DNA of 64,000 nucleotides, taken from assembly GCF_002019855.1 (NCBI RefSeq), contig NZ_CM007717.1, forward strand, positions 2,978,645 through 3,042,644, read 5' to 3'. Under the pieces are notes generated by a model. The model was not told where the DNA came from. It did not search any database and saw nothing but the letters and a program-made list of their open reading frames with translations. The DNA is from Streptomyces antibioticus (lineage in GTDB: Bacteria; Actinomycetota; Actinomycetes; Streptomycetales; Streptomycetaceae). Both the position numbers and the translations under genes were made by a program. This document shows, one piece after another, positions 53,747 through 63,805 of this stretch. The stretch's first letter is position 1; each line of letters starts with the position of its first letter.

Positions 53747-54562
53747 ATGCGCCAGTACTCCGCCGATCTGACCCCTCCCTGGAAGAAGCCCAAGCCCGTC
53801 CCCGAGGTCCCGGCGGAGCCCGGCCTGGTGGTGGAGGAGCCCGGGACCGGTTTCTGCGGCGCGGTGATCCGCTGCGAGGCGGGCACGGTGACCCTGGAGG
53901 ACCGCTTCGGCAAGCACCGGGTGTTCCCGCTGGAGCCGCGCGGCTTCCTGCTGGAGGGCCGGGTCGTCACCCTCGTACGGCCCGCCGCCCCGGCTCCGGT
54001 ACGGCCCTCCCGGACCGCCTCCGGTTCGGTCGCCGTCCCCGGCGCCCGGGCGCGGGTCGCGCGCGCCGGGCGCATCTACGTGGAGGGCCGGCACGACGCC
54101 GAGCTGGTGGAGAAGGTGTGGGGCGACGACCTGCGGATCGAGGGCGTCGTCGTGGAGTACCTGGAGGGCGTGGACGGCCTCCCGGCGGTCGTCGCCGACT
54201 TCGCCCCGGGCCCTGACGCCCGGCTGGGCGTGCTGGTGGACCATCTGGTGCCGGGCTCCAAGGAGTGGCGGATCGCCCGGTCGGTGACCGGCGAGCACGC
54301 GCTCGTGGTGGGGCATCCGTACATCGACGTCTGGGAGGCGGTGAAGCCGTCGGCACTGGGCATCGACGCCTGGCCGCGGGTCCCGCACGGGCAGGACTGG
54401 AAGACGGGCGTGTGCCGGGCGCTGGGCTGGCCGGCGGAGAACACGGGGGCGGTGTGGCAGGCGATCCTGGCCCGGGTGACGTCCTACCGGGACCTGGAGC
54501 CGGAGCTGCTGGGGAGGGTGGAGGAGCTGATCGATTTCGTCACGGGTAGCGGTGGGGCCTGA
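53747..54562 (+). CDS. DUF3097 protein with a Toprim-like core
   Basis: 271 aa. An N-terminal beta barrel-like domain ([44 protein letters not shown]) is followed by [23 protein letters not shown] and [15 protein letters not shown], which looks like the Toprim pattern (Glu, then Asp in DHLVPGS), although the usual DxD is D-H-L. It may bind nucleic acid. TATCGT (53734-53739) lies seven bases before the ATG. Its 3' end overlaps the convergent Uma2 gene by 23 bases. Confidence 0.88.
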   Translation: MRQYSADLTPPWKKPKPVPEVPAEPGLVVEEPGTGFCGAVIRCEAGTVTLEDRFGKHRVFPLEPRGFLLEGRVVTLVRPAAPAPVRPSRTASGSVAVPGARARVARAGRIYVEGRHDAELVEKVWGDDLRIEGVVVEYLEGVDGLPAVVADFAPGPDARLGVLVDHLVPGSKEWRIARSVTGEHALVVGHPYIDVWEAVKPSALGIDAWPRVPHGQDWKTGVCRALGWPAENTGAVWQAILARVTSYRDLEPELLGRVEELIDFVTGSGGA

Positions 54563-55136
54563 CGTTCTCGTACGCGGCGAATTCGCTGGTGTCGAGGTCG
54601 AGGTCGAGGTCGAGGGGTTCCATTGGCGTGAGGTCACCGAACTTGGTGATGCGCTGTCGGCGGTAGTCCGCGTCCTCTCCGTGTCCCACGGGCTCGGTGA
54701 GCAGCACGCATTGGGCCATGACGGGGTCGATGATGAAGTACGCGGGGATCTTTGCCGCCGCATAGATCGAACGCTTGACCATGTAGTCCCGGTCCATGCT
54801 CGTCTTGGAGACAACTTCCACGAGCAAGGTGATGACCTCGGACGGCATCAGCCTTCCGTGCCCGGGACCGGCCCCTCGCTCAAGCACGACAAGGTCAGGC
54901 TGCGGCTGACTGGTCTCCTCGAGAATGGCGATGTCCTGGGTCTGGAGCCGACGCCAGCGCTGCCGGGGGATCTGGTCCTGGACCGCTTCCACGATGTCGT
55001 TGTGGGCCACGTCCGGCCCCGCCGTCATCACAATGACCCCCCGGAGGAGCTCGACCTTGAAGCCCTCGGGAACGTCGAGGTTCTCGAAGACCTTCACGAT
55101 GCCGGTGGTCCTCGGTCGGTCGTCCACAGCGGTCAT
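54540..55136 (-). CDS. Uma2-family endonuclease-like protein
   Basis: 198 aa PD-(D/E)XK-like protein (formerly DUF820). [31 protein letters not shown] (Pro-Asp), [35 protein letters not shown] (Glu-x-x-Ser, Lys). This family is highly multiplied in Streptomyces and is often linked to mobile elements, but its action is unproved. A TAGGCT box lies 44 bases before its ATG at 55136. Confidence 0.87.
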   Translation of the reverse strand: MTAVDDRPRTTGIVKVFENLDVPEGFKVELLRGVIVMTAGPDVAHNDIVEAVQDQIPRQRWRRLQTQDIAILEETSQPQPDLVVLERGAGPGHGRLMPSEVITLLVEVVSKTSMDRDYMVKRSIYAAAKIPAYFIIDPVMAQCVLLTEPVGHGEDADYRRQRITKFGDLTPMEPLDLDLDLDTSEFAAYENVRPHRYP

Positions 55137-55240
55137 CTCCGCAGCCCTCCGGTTTCCACCACCGTTCACATACGGCGGCAGCCTACGAACCAGGTGAGGG
55201 ACCGAACCCCCGTTCCGCAGGCATTCACCCGCCGGAGTGA

Positions 55241-56473
55241 TCAGTCCACCAGGTCCCTGACGACCGCGTCCGCCAGCAGCCGCCCCCGCACGGTGAGGAC
55301 CGCGCGGCCGTCGTCGTACGGGGCCCGGTCCAGCAGTCCCTCGGACAGGGCCCGCCGGGACGCCTCCAGGCCCGCCGGGCGCAGCAGGGACAGCGGGACG
55401 CCCTCCCGCAGCCGCAGCTCCAGCAGGATCCGCTCGACGCGCCGGTCCTCGTCCGACAGCAGCTCGCGCCCCGCGCCGGGCGAGCGGCCCGCGGCGAGGG
55501 CCGCCGCGTAGGCGCCCGGGTGCTTGACGTTCCACCAGCGCACCCCGCCGACGTGGGAGTGCGCGCCCGGTCCCGCGCCCCACCAGTCGGCGCCACGCCA
55601 GTACAGCTCGTTGTGCAGGCAGCGGGCCGCGGGCGAGGTGGCCCAGTTGGAGACCTCGTACCAGTCGTAGCCCGCCGCCGACATCACCTCGTCCGCGATC
55701 AGATAGCGGTCGGCGTGGACGTCGTCGTCGGTCATGGGGACCTCGCCGCGCCGGATGCGGCGGGCGAGCTGGGTGCCCTCCTCCACGATCAGGGCGTACG
55801 CGCTGATGTGATCGGGGCCCGCGCCGAGCGCCGCGTCGAGCGAGGCCCGCCAGTCGTCGTCGGACTCGCCCGGGGTGCCGTAGATCAGGTCGAGGTTGAC
55901 GTGCTCGAAGCCGGCCGCGCGGGCCTCGGCCACGCACCGCTCGGGGCGGCCCGGGGTGTGGGTGCGGTCGAGGACCTTCAGGACGTGCTGCCGGGCGCTC
56001 TGCATGCCGAAGGAGATCCGGTTGAAGCCGCCCGCCCGCAGGGCCGCCAGATACGCCGGGTCGACCGACTCGGGGTTCGCCTCCGTCGTCACCTCGGCGT
56101 CCGCCGCGAGCCCGAACTCGTCCCGGATCGCGCCCAGCATCCGCACCAGGTCGGAGGCGCCCAGCAGGGTCGGCGTACCGCCGCCGACGAAGACCGTGCG
56201 GACCTCGCGGGGGTCGTCGCCGAGGACCTTGCGGGCGAGGCGGATCTCGTCGGTGAGGGTGTCGGCGTAGTTGTCGCGGGAGGCGAGGACACCGCCGGTG
56301 CCGCGCAGCTCGGTGGCGGTGTAGGTGTTGAAGTCGCAGTACCCGCAGCGGGTCGCGCAGTAGGGAACGTGCAGGTAGAACCCGAGAGGGCGGTCGGCGG
56401 CGCCGGTGAGCGCGGACGCCGGGAGCGTGCCGTCGTCGGGGACCGGCTCGCCGTCGGGGAGTGCGGAAGGCAT
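55241..56473 (-). CDS. hemW: Radical SAM protein HemW (coproporphyrinogen oxidase-like)
   Basis: 410 aa. The Fe-S cluster motif CATRCGYCDFNTY (C-x3-C-x2-C) is present, with YGTPGESDDDW, and the HemN C-terminal region. HemW is thought to be a haem chaperone rather than an oxygen-independent coproporphyrinogen oxidase. I choose ATG 56473 (MPSALPDGEP); an ATG nine bases upstream is possible. Confidence 0.93.
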   Translation of the reverse strand: MPSALPDGEPVPDDGTLPASALTGAADRPLGFYLHVPYCATRCGYCDFNTYTATELRGTGGVLASRDNYADTLTDEIRLARKVLGDDPREVRTVFVGGGTPTLLGASDLVRMLGAIRDEFGLAADAEVTTEANPESVDPAYLAALRAGGFNRISFGMQSARQHVLKVLDRTHTPGRPERCVAEARAAGFEHVNLDLIYGTPGESDDDWRASLDAALGAGPDHISAYALIVEEGTQLARRIRRGEVPMTDDDVHADRYLIADEVMSAAGYDWYEVSNWATSPAARCLHNELYWRGADWWGAGPGAHSHVGGVRWWNVKHPGAYAAALAAGRSPGAGRELLSDEDRRVERILLELRLREGVPLSLLRPAGLEASRRALSEGLLDRAPYDDGRAVLTVRGRLLADAVVRDLVD

Positions 56474-56500
56474 GGGGTCCATTGTCCAGGACCGGCGGGA

Positions 56501-58393
56501 TTACTCCGCCTGGAGGACCAGCAGGGCCAGATCGTCCTGCGGCGGCCGCTCCCCGAAGTCGTGCACCAGACGGCGGATCCGCTCGGCGATCAGGTCCGCG
56601 TCGAGCCCCGTGCACCCGGCAAGCGCGGCGGCGAGGCCGTCGCCGTCGTCGAACTGGCGGGAGCCCGAGCGGCGCTCGGTCACCCCGTCGGTGACGCACA
56701 GCAGGCTGTCGCCGGAACGCAGCTCCACGCAGTCGCAGCCGTACGTGATCTCCTCGACGACCCCGAGGAGGGTCTGCGGGCGGGCGACCGTGGCGACGGA
56801 GCCGTCGGGGCGCAGGAGCAGCGGCAGCGGGTGTCCGGCGGAGGCGAGGGTGCAGCGCACCCCGCCCTCGAAGGGGGCCAGTTCGCCGTAGAGGAGCGAC
56901 AGGAAGCGGGTCTGGGGGCCGTCGGCGGGTCCGGGGCCGACGAAGGCGCGGGCGGCCGCGTCGGCGGCCTCGGTCGCGTCGTCCAGGAGGAGCTGGTTGA
57001 GGCGGTCCAGGACGTCGGCGACGCCGTAGCCCTCGCGGGCCAGCAGCCGCAGCCAGGGGCGGGCCAGGCCGATCACCACGGCCGCCTCCGGGCCCTTGCC
57101 CTGGACGTCGCCGATGGCGAAGCACCAGCGTCCGTCGCCGGCCGGGAACAGGTCGTAGAAGTCGCCGCTGGGCCCGCCCTGCTCGCGGGGTTCATGGACC
57201 AGGGCGCTGCGCACGCCGGGGATCTCGGCGACCGCGCCGGGCAGCAGGCCGCGCTGGAGGACGGCGCTGATGGTGGCCTGGCGGGCGTACTGGCGGGCCG
57301 CGCCGATGGCGAGCGCGACCCGGCGGCCGAGGTCCTCGACCAGCCCGGTGACCTCGTCGGGGAAGCCGTCCGGGGCGGTCCTGCCGATGACCAGGGTGCC
57401 CAGCGGGCGGCCGCCGGCGATCAGCCGGTAGGCGAGGGCCGTGCCGTGCGGGCCGAGCGCGGCGGCGGGCCAGGCGAAGGGGGTCGGTCCGGAGCCGAGG
57501 GTTTCGGGCGGGCGGAGCGGGTCCTTCTCCAGGGCGCGGCGGAGTTCCTCGACGCGGTGCTCGCTGCCGTGCCAGACCCGGGCCAGCCGGGGTCCGGGTC
57601 CGCCGGACCACTCGCCGCCCGGGCCGCCGCTCAGCTCGTCCTCCAGCCAGACCGCGCACCAGTCGGCGAGCCGGGGCACGAGGAGCTGGCTGGTGAGGGC
57701 GGCGACCAGGTCCTCGTCGAGCTGCCCGGCAAGCAGGTCGGACGCCTCGGCGAGGAAGGACAGGGCGCCGCGGTTGAGCCAGTCGCGGCCGTCGGGCCCG
57801 GCGGGCTGCGGATCGGGGGCGAGGGCCTCGAGCAGCCCGAAGGCGCCGGTATCGGCGCCCTCGACGTCCTCGTACGGCTCGGTGGGCACCAGCCGCGCCC
57901 AGACCGTCTTGCTCCCCCTGCGGTACGTCACGCCCCAGGCGTCGGCCAGCGCCGCGACCAGCCGCAGGCCCCGGCCGAACTCCGGGATCTCGTACGCCGC
58001 CCCGGGACCGCCGTCGTGGGGGCCGCTGTCGCGGGGCGGGCGGGAGGGGTGCCGGTCGGACACCTCGACCACCACGGCACACCCGTCGGGCTCCTCGTCC
58101 AGCCGGCACAGCAGCGTGATGTCGGTGCCGGCGTGCACGACGGCGTTGGTGACCAGTTCGGAGACGACGAGTATCGCGTCCTCGGCGAGGCGCTCGACGG
58201 GCCGTCCGGCGCCGGTCAGGCCGAGACCGGCCCAGTCGGCGAGGGTGCCGCGGACCAGGTCCCGGGCGGCGCCGGGCGCGAGCGGGCCGCCGTTCAGGGT
58301 GACCTCGGCGTACGGCGACGGCATGGCCCGGAAGGCGTGGGCCGGCGCGTCCCCGGCACGGGAGAACTCCCGCTGGGTCGGAATGGCCCCCAT
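56501..58393 (-). CDS. SpoIIE-type phosphatase with HATPase and GAF regions
   Basis: 630 aa. An N-terminal RsbW-like HATPase (about 30-185: AILVVSELVTNAVVHAG, GRGLRLVAALADAWG), a GAF-like centre (about 200-390), and a C-terminal PPM/SpoIIE phosphatase (from ~400: PSGDFYDLFPAGDGRWCFAIGDVQGKGPEAAVV, LSLLYGEL, CVTDGVTERR, DDLALLVL). Such proteins control anti-sigma and anti-anti-sigma partner switches. ATG at 58393 has GGGAGC upstream. The open frame goes further upstream but has no supporting start. Confidence 0.9.
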   Translation of the reverse strand: MGAIPTQREFSRAGDAPAHAFRAMPSPYAEVTLNGGPLAPGAARDLVRGTLADWAGLGLTGAGRPVERLAEDAILVVSELVTNAVVHAGTDITLLCRLDEEPDGCAVVVEVSDRHPSRPPRDSGPHDGGPGAAYEIPEFGRGLRLVAALADAWGVTYRRGSKTVWARLVPTEPYEDVEGADTGAFGLLEALAPDPQPAGPDGRDWLNRGALSFLAEASDLLAGQLDEDLVAALTSQLLVPRLADWCAVWLEDELSGGPGGEWSGGPGPRLARVWHGSEHRVEELRRALEKDPLRPPETLGSGPTPFAWPAAALGPHGTALAYRLIAGGRPLGTLVIGRTAPDGFPDEVTGLVEDLGRRVALAIGAARQYARQATISAVLQRGLLPGAVAEIPGVRSALVHEPREQGGPSGDFYDLFPAGDGRWCFAIGDVQGKGPEAAVVIGLARPWLRLLAREGYGVADVLDRLNQLLLDDATEAADAAARAFVGPGPADGPQTRFLSLLYGELAPFEGGVRCTLASAGHPLPLLLRPDGSVATVARPQTLLGVVEEITYGCDCVELRSGDSLLCVTDGVTERRSGSRQFDDGDGLAAALAGCTGLDADLIAERIRRLVHDFGERPPQDDLALLVLQAE

Positions 58394-58608
58394 GCACAGC
58401 TCCCGGCACGGTCGGAGGACAACGCCTCGGTCAGTGCCGCCAGAGTGACAGACGGGCCCCACCCATAAGCAAGGGGTTACCGAAGAGGGGCGCCATGAGT
58501 GAGGACAGTGCCCCGACCCTGACCGGAACCGACCGCTCTCCCACCGACTTCCGCCCGTCCGGACTATGCCAAACGCCCATGTGTGGCGGGACACGACCGA
58601 CGCACGGC

Positions 58609-58641
58609 GGCTCCGGAAGGGGCGAGTGCCCTTCCGGAGCC
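58609..58641 (-). terminator. Terminator of the acyl-CoA synthetase gene
   Basis: 13-bp perfect arms GGCTCCGGAAGGG and CCCTTCCGGAGCC with a seven-base loop, 39 bases past the stop at 58681; it also faces the phosphatase gene's 5' region. One of the strongest hairpins in the window. Confidence 0.8.
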
Positions 58642-58680
58642 GTCCGTCCTACGCCTTGGGGGGCGTTCTGGGGTGAGGCG

Positions 58681-60555
58681 TCACGCCTCGCGGGTGCCCG
58701 CGTACATCTCGTCGATCAGGTGCTTGTACTCGCGCTCCACGACCGGCCGCTTGAGCTTCAGGCTCGGAGTGATCTCGCCGTGCTCCACGTCGAGGTCGCG
58801 GGGCAGGAGCCGGAACTTCTTGATGGTCTGCCACTTCTGGAGACCCTCGTTGAGCTGCTGCACATACCCCTCGACGAGCGCGATCGTGGCCGGGGCCGCG
58901 ACGACCTCGGCGTAGGACTTGCCCGCCAGGCCGTTGTCCTTGGCCCAGTCCAGCAGGGACACCTCGTCCAGCGCGATGAGCGCGGTGCAGAAGTTCCGGT
59001 CGGCGCCGTGCACCAGGATGTTGGAGACGTACGGGCACACCGCCTTGAACTGGCCCTCGACCTCGGCGGGCGCGATGTACTTGCCGCCGGACGTCTTGAT
59101 GAGGTCCTTCTTGCGGTCAGTGATCCGCAGATAGCCGTCGGGCGACAGCTCGCCGATGTCACCGGTGTGGAACCAGCCGTCGGCCTCCAGCACCTCGGCG
59201 GTCTTGTCGGGCAGCCCGTGGTAGCCCTCCATGATGCCGGGGCCGCGCAGCAGGATCTCGCCGTCGTCCGCGATGCGCACCTCGGTGCCGGGCAGCGGCT
59301 TGCCGACCGTGCCGGTGCGGTACGCCTCGCCGGGGTTCACGAAGGAGGCCGCGGAGGACTCGGTGAGGCCGTAGCCCTCCAGGATGTGGATGCCGGCGCC
59401 GGCGAAGAAGTAGCCGATCTCGGGCGCGAGGGCGGCGGAACCGGAGATGCAGGCGCGCAGGTTGCCGCCGAACGCCTCGCGGATCTTCGCGTAGACGAGC
59501 TTGTCGGCGACCTTGTGCTTCGCGGTCAGCCCGACCGGCGCCGTGCGGTTGCCGGTGCGCTTGAAGTTGTCCTGGGTGACCTTGGCGTACTCGCGGGAGA
59601 CCTCCGCCGCCCACTGGAAGATCTTGTACTTGGCGCCGCCGCCGGCCCGGGCCTTGGCCGCGACCCCGTTGTAGACCTTCTCGAAGATGCGCGGCACGGC
59701 CGCCATGTAGGTCGGCTGGACCACCGGAAGATTCTCGATGATCTTGTCGACCCGGCCGTCGACGGCGGTGACGTGCCCGACCTCGATCTGGCCGGAGGTG
59801 AGCACCTTGCCGAAGACGTGCGCGAGCGGCAGCCACAGGTACTGGACGTCGTCCGCGCCGACGAGCCCGGTCGCGGCGATCGCCTTCGCCATGTACGACC
59901 AGTTGTCGTGCGGCAGCCGTACGCCCTTGGGGCGGCCGGTGGTGCCCGAGGTGTAGATGAGGGTGGCGAGCTGGTCCTTGGTGATCGCGCCGACCCGCTC
60001 CTTGATGAGCTGGGCGTCCCGCTCCAGCCGGGCGGCGCCGCGCTTCTCCAGCTCGTCGAGGGTGAGGACGAAGTCGTCGCTCTCCACCCCGGCCGGGTCG
60101 ATCACCACGACATGGGTGAGGGCGGGCAGCTCGGCGCGCTTCTCGACGGCCTTGGCGAGCTGTGCGGCGTCCTCCGCGATCAGCACCCGGCTCTCGGAGT
60201 CGGAGAGGATGTACGCCGACTCCTCGGCGTTGGTCTGCGGGTACACCGTGGTGGTGGCCGCGCCGGCGCACATGATGCCGAGGTCGGCGAGGATCCACTC
60301 GATGCGGGTGGAGGCGGCCAGCGCCACCCGCTGTTCGGGCTGGACACCCAGTTCGATGAGGCCGGCCGCGATCGCGAAGACCCGTTCGGCGGCCTGCCCC
60401 CAGCTCAGGGACGCCCAGGCGTCGGGGCCCTGGCCGGACGGGTCGGGGACCGGATACCGGTACGCCTCCGCGTCGGGCGTGACCGACACGCGCTCCAGGA
60501 AGAGCCCCGCGACGGACGGCGGACGGTTCTCGATCAGTGTCTGTGTGTCGCTCAC
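58681..60555 (-). CDS. Long-chain acyl-CoA synthetase (AMP-dependent)
   Basis: 624 aa ANL-superfamily enzyme that activates fatty acids with ATP and CoA. Motifs: IYTSGTTGRPKGV (P-loop-like), EGYGLTESSA, GWFHTGDIGELSPDGYLRITDRKKDLIKTSGGKYIAP. GTG 60555 has GGAGG five bases upstream; the longer GTG at 60612 has no Shine-Dalgarno. It is single, with a strong terminator after it. Confidence 0.92.
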   Translation of the reverse strand: MSDTQTLIENRPPSVAGLFLERVSVTPDAEAYRYPVPDPSGQGPDAWASLSWGQAAERVFAIAAGLIELGVQPEQRVALAASTRIEWILADLGIMCAGAATTTVYPQTNAEESAYILSDSESRVLIAEDAAQLAKAVEKRAELPALTHVVVIDPAGVESDDFVLTLDELEKRGAARLERDAQLIKERVGAITKDQLATLIYTSGTTGRPKGVRLPHDNWSYMAKAIAATGLVGADDVQYLWLPLAHVFGKVLTSGQIEVGHVTAVDGRVDKIIENLPVVQPTYMAAVPRIFEKVYNGVAAKARAGGGAKYKIFQWAAEVSREYAKVTQDNFKRTGNRTAPVGLTAKHKVADKLVYAKIREAFGGNLRACISGSAALAPEIGYFFAGAGIHILEGYGLTESSAASFVNPGEAYRTGTVGKPLPGTEVRIADDGEILLRGPGIMEGYHGLPDKTAEVLEADGWFHTGDIGELSPDGYLRITDRKKDLIKTSGGKYIAPAEVEGQFKAVCPYVSNILVHGADRNFCTALIALDEVSLLDWAKDNGLAGKSYAEVVAAPATIALVEGYVQQLNEGLQKWQTIKKFRLLPRDLDVEHGEITPSLKLKRPVVEREYKHLIDEMYAGTREA

Positions 60556-60735
60556 GACATCCTCCGGGGCCCGCGACGGTGCGGCTGGCTCAATGCGGCT
60601 GTTTTCACTCACAACTACTACGTCACTCGTGGCCGTTGTTTAACTCACGAGTAACTACCGAGCAGGGATCAGAGTAGAGGGCGACCGCCCGCGGCGTAAG
60701 GGGCCACGGAGGGTTACTTTCCCCTCAGTACACGG

Positions 60736-60769
60736 CAGGGCCCGCCGCGACACGACGCGACGGGCCCTG
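60736..60769 (-). terminator. lepA terminator
   Basis: Arms CAGGGCCCG (60736-60744) and CGGGCCCTG (60761-60769), 16-base loop, 20 bases past the lepA stop. Confidence 0.7.
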
Positions 60770-60788
60770 AACGGCGGTGTCCGCGGGG

Positions 60789-62657
60789 CTACTTCTTGCC
60801 CTTGCCGGAGCCCGCGCTGTCGTCGCTGCTCAGCACGGCGATGAAGGCTTCCTGCGGAACCTCCACGGATCCCACCATCTTCATCCGCTTCTTGCCTTCC
60901 TTCTGCTTCTCCAGCAGCTTCCGCTTCCGGGAGATGTCACCGCCGTAGCACTTGGCGAGGACGTCCTTGCGGATGGCGCGGATGGTCTCGCGGGCGATCA
61001 CCCGGGAGCCGATGGCGGCCTGGATGGGCACCTCGAACGCCTGCCGCGGGATCAGCTCGCGCAGCTTGGCGACGAGCCGCACCCCGTACGCGTACGCGGC
61101 GTCCTTGTGGGTGATCGCCGAGAAGGCGTCCACCTTGTCGCCGTGCAGCAGGATGTCGACCTTGACCAGGCTGGAGGTCTGCTCGCCGGTGGGCTCGTAG
61201 TCCAGCGACGCGTACCCGCGGGTCTTGGACTTGAGCTGGTCGAAGAAGTCGAAGACGATCTCCGCGAGCGGCAGGGTGTAGCGGATCTCGACCCGGTCCT
61301 CGGAGAGGTAGTCCATGCCGAGCAGGGTGCCGCGCCGGGTCTGGCACAGCTCCATGATCGAGCCGATGAACTCGGTCGGCGCCAGGATGGTCGCCCGCAC
61401 CACCGGCTCGTAGACCTCGTTGATCTTGCCTTCGGGGAACTCGCTCGGGTTGGTGACGACATGCTCGGTGCCGTCCTCCATCACCACGCGGTAGACCACG
61501 TTCGGCGCGGTGGCGATCAGGTCGAGGCCGAACTCGCGCTCCAGCCGCTCCCGGATCACGTCGAGGTGCAGCAGGCCGAGGAAGCCGACGCGGAAGCCGA
61601 AGCCGAGGGCCGCGGACGTCTCCGGCTCGTAGACCAGCGCGGCGTCGTTGAGCTGGAGCTTGTCGAGGGCCTCGCGCAGCTCGGGGTAGTCGGAGCCGTC
61701 CAGCGGATACAGGCCGGAGAAGACCATCGGCTTGGGGTCCTTGTACCCGCCGAGGGCCTCGGTGGCGCCCTTGGCCTGGCTGGTGACGGTGTCACCGACC
61801 TTGGACTGGCGGACGTCCTTCACACCGGTGATCAGATAGCCCACCTCGCCGACGCCGAGGCCGTCCGCGGCCAGCATCTCGGGCGAGTTGGTGCCGATCT
61901 CCAGCAGCTCGTGGGTGGCGTTCGTCGACATCATCCGGATCCGCTCACGCTTGTTGAGCTGGCCGTCGATGACACGGACGTACGTGACCACACCCCGGTA
62001 GGAGTCGTAGACCGAGTCGAAGATCATCGCGCGGGCGGGGGCGTCCTTGACGCCGACCGGCGCCGGGATGTCCCGGACGGCCCGGTCCAGCAGCGCGTCC
62101 ACGCCGACCCCGGTCTTCGCGGAGACCCGCAGCACGTCGTCGGGGTCGCAGCCGACCAGGTTGGCCAGCTCCTCCGCGAACTTCTCGGGCTGCGCGGCCG
62201 GCAGGTCGATCTTGTTCAGTACGGGGATGATCGTGAGGTCGTTCTCCATCGCCAGGTAGAGGTTGGCGAGGGTCTGCGCCTCGATGCCCTGGGCGGCGTC
62301 GACGAGGAGGATGGTCCCCTCACAGGCCGCGAGCGACCGCGAGACCTCGTAGGTGAAGTCGACGTGCCCCGGCGTGTCGATCATGTTGAGGATGTGCGTG
62401 TTGCCGGGGTCCTGGGTGGGAGCCCACGGCAGTCGCACCGCCTGGGACTTGATCGTGATGCCGCGCTCACGCTCGATGTCCATGCGGTCGAGGTACTGAG
62501 CACGCATCTGCCGCTGCTCGACCACGCCGGTGAGCTGGAGCATCCGGTCGGCGAGCGTGGACTTGCCGTGGTCGATGTGCGCGATGATGCAGAAATTGCG
62601 GATCAGAGCCGGGTCGGTACGGCTCGGTTCGGGCACATTCTTAGGGGTCGCGGGCAC
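60789..62657 (-). CDS. lepA: Elongation factor 4 (LepA)
   Basis: 622 aa translational GTPase that back-translocates ribosomes. G1 [11 protein letters not shown]3 DTPGHVDF, G4 NKID, EF-G-like domains and the C-terminal [22 protein letters not shown] 62657 follows AGGA at seven bases; a start at 62717 is further upstream without a Shine-Dalgarno. Divergent from rpsT. Confidence 0.97.
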   Translation of the reverse strand: MPATPKNVPEPSRTDPALIRNFCIIAHIDHGKSTLADRMLQLTGVVEQRQMRAQYLDRMDIERERGITIKSQAVRLPWAPTQDPGNTHILNMIDTPGHVDFTYEVSRSLAACEGTILLVDAAQGIEAQTLANLYLAMENDLTIIPVLNKIDLPAAQPEKFAEELANLVGCDPDDVLRVSAKTGVGVDALLDRAVRDIPAPVGVKDAPARAMIFDSVYDSYRGVVTYVRVIDGQLNKRERIRMMSTNATHELLEIGTNSPEMLAADGLGVGEVGYLITGVKDVRQSKVGDTVTSQAKGATEALGGYKDPKPMVFSGLYPLDGSDYPELREALDKLQLNDAALVYEPETSAALGFGFRVGFLGLLHLDVIRERLEREFGLDLIATAPNVVYRVVMEDGTEHVVTNPSEFPEGKINEVYEPVVRATILAPTEFIGSIMELCQTRRGTLLGMDYLSEDRVEIRYTLPLAEIVFDFFDQLKSKTRGYASLDYEPTGEQTSSLVKVDILLHGDKVDAFSAITHKDAAYAYGVRLVAKLRELIPRQAFEVPIQAAIGSRVIARETIRAIRKDVLAKCYGGDISRKRKLLEKQKEGKKRMKMVGSVEVPQEAFIAVLSSDDSAGSGKGKK

Positions 62658-62746
62658 GCAGGGTCCTGTCTCTTGAGGCGCCTTATGCCTCGGGTCGGAT
62701 CGATACGTAGGTTCCATGGTCCCACGGGCGGCGACCGGGGACCGGT

Positions 62747-62776
62747 TTGGGCCATCCTCCGGGCCGCTGGTAACGT
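62747..62776 (+). promoter_or_regulatory. rpsT promoter candidate
   Basis: TTGGGC (62747-62752), 18-base spacer, TAACGT (62771-62776), about 100 bases before the rpsT start; leaves room for a 5' leader where S20 could autoregulate (inference). Confidence 0.4.
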
Positions 62777-62877
62777 GGAGGGCTGTGTCTCATGCCCTCT
62801 CAGCGCGAGACACGCTTCAGAAATCACCTGGCGCGGGTCCCGAGCGGTCCCGTGCCTGAACCTGCAAAGGCTCATTC

Positions 62878-63144
62878 GTGGCGAACATCAAGTCCCAGAT
62901 CAAGCGGATCAAGACCAACGAGAAGGCTCGGCTGCGCAACAAGGCCGTCAAGTCCTCCCTGAAGACCGCGATCCGCAAGGCCCGCGAGGCCGCTGCCGCG
63001 GGTGACGTCGAGAAGGCCACCGAGCTGCAGCGCGTCGCCGCGCGTCAGCTCGACAAGGCCGTCTCGAAGGGCGTCATCCACAAGAACCAGGCCGCCAACA
63101 AGAAGTCGGCGCTGGCTTCCAAGGTCGCGACCCTCAAGGGCTGA
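62878..63144 (+). CDS. rpsT: 30S ribosomal protein S20
   Basis: 88 aa, very basic and alanine-rich: [20 protein letters not shown] ... [18 protein letters not shown]. Helical 16S rRNA binder of the 30S body. GTG start with AAAGG upstream. A bidirectional hairpin lies downstream. Confidence 0.98.
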   Translation: MANIKSQIKRIKTNEKARLRNKAVKSSLKTAIRKAREAAAAGDVEKATELQRVAARQLDKAVSKGVIHKNQAANKKSALASKVATLKG

Positions 63145-63270
63145 ACCTCTTACCTGATCTGACCGCCGGAAGGACCCAGAGCGGGCCCTCTCTCATCCGC
63201 TCCCGACCGGCACCCGAGGATCCGCGCGCGGCCTGCGTTCGCCACGCGGGCGCGGATCCGACATCGTGAA

Positions 63271-63329
63271 CCGAAGGCCCCGGCCGTCCCACACCCCGTC
63301 TCGGGGCGAGTGACGACCGGGGCCTTCGG
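63271..63329. terminator. Bidirectional terminator after rpsT
   Basis: Perfect 13-bp arms CCGAAGGCCCCGG (63271-63283) and CCGGGGCCTTCGG (63317-63329) with an inner CCCCG/CGGGG stem. It separates rpsT from the convergent SnoaL-like gene. Confidence 0.8.
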
Positions 63330-63337
63330 CATGGGCC

Positions 63338-63736
63338 TCACGACCAGAACGCGTCGGCCCGGTCCATGTCCTCGACGCACTCGTCCAGGTCACTGATCTT
63401 GTCGCCGACGATCCGGAACACGATGCCTCCGTTCTCGTCGATGTGCCGGTCACCCCGGTCGGCGGTGAAACGGTGCACGGTCATCGCGTGCCCCCGCCCG
63501 TCGACGAAGACATGGAGCAGCTCCACCCGGAACGACCCGCCCGTCTCCGCGGCGAGCCGGCCGTAGTAGTCGCCGAGGACCGCGTCGATCCCCTTGTAGT
63601 CGCCCGACAGCGGGTGAGAGCCGGGAACGTGGTGCGTACAGTCCCCGGTCATCAGCGAGCGCAGGGTGTCCATGTCCCCGCGCTGGAACGCCTCGTAGCC
63701 CTTGCGCACGAGAGCCGCGTGCGGGTGTTCAGCCAT
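63338..63736 (-). CDS. SnoaL-like/NTF2-fold protein
   Basis: 132 aa. Pattern LVRKGYEAFQRGDMDTLRSLMTGDCTHHVPG ... HVFVDGRGHAMTVHRFTADRGDRHIDENGGIVFRIVGDKISDLDECVEDMDRADAFW is typical of the SnoaL-like family, a small cone fold that binds many ligands. ATG 63736 has AAGGTGG upstream; the frame is open further upstream. Function unknown. Confidence 0.85.
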   Translation of the reverse strand: MAEHPHAALVRKGYEAFQRGDMDTLRSLMTGDCTHHVPGSHPLSGDYKGIDAVLGDYYGRLAAETGGSFRVELLHVFVDGRGHAMTVHRFTADRGDRHIDENGGIVFRIVGDKISDLDECVEDMDRADAFWS

Positions 63737-63805
63737 GGCGATCGCCACCTTTCCCCATACGGGGGTGGATGAGGCTGACACCCACGATTGTCCTCTTCGC
63801 GGGGC

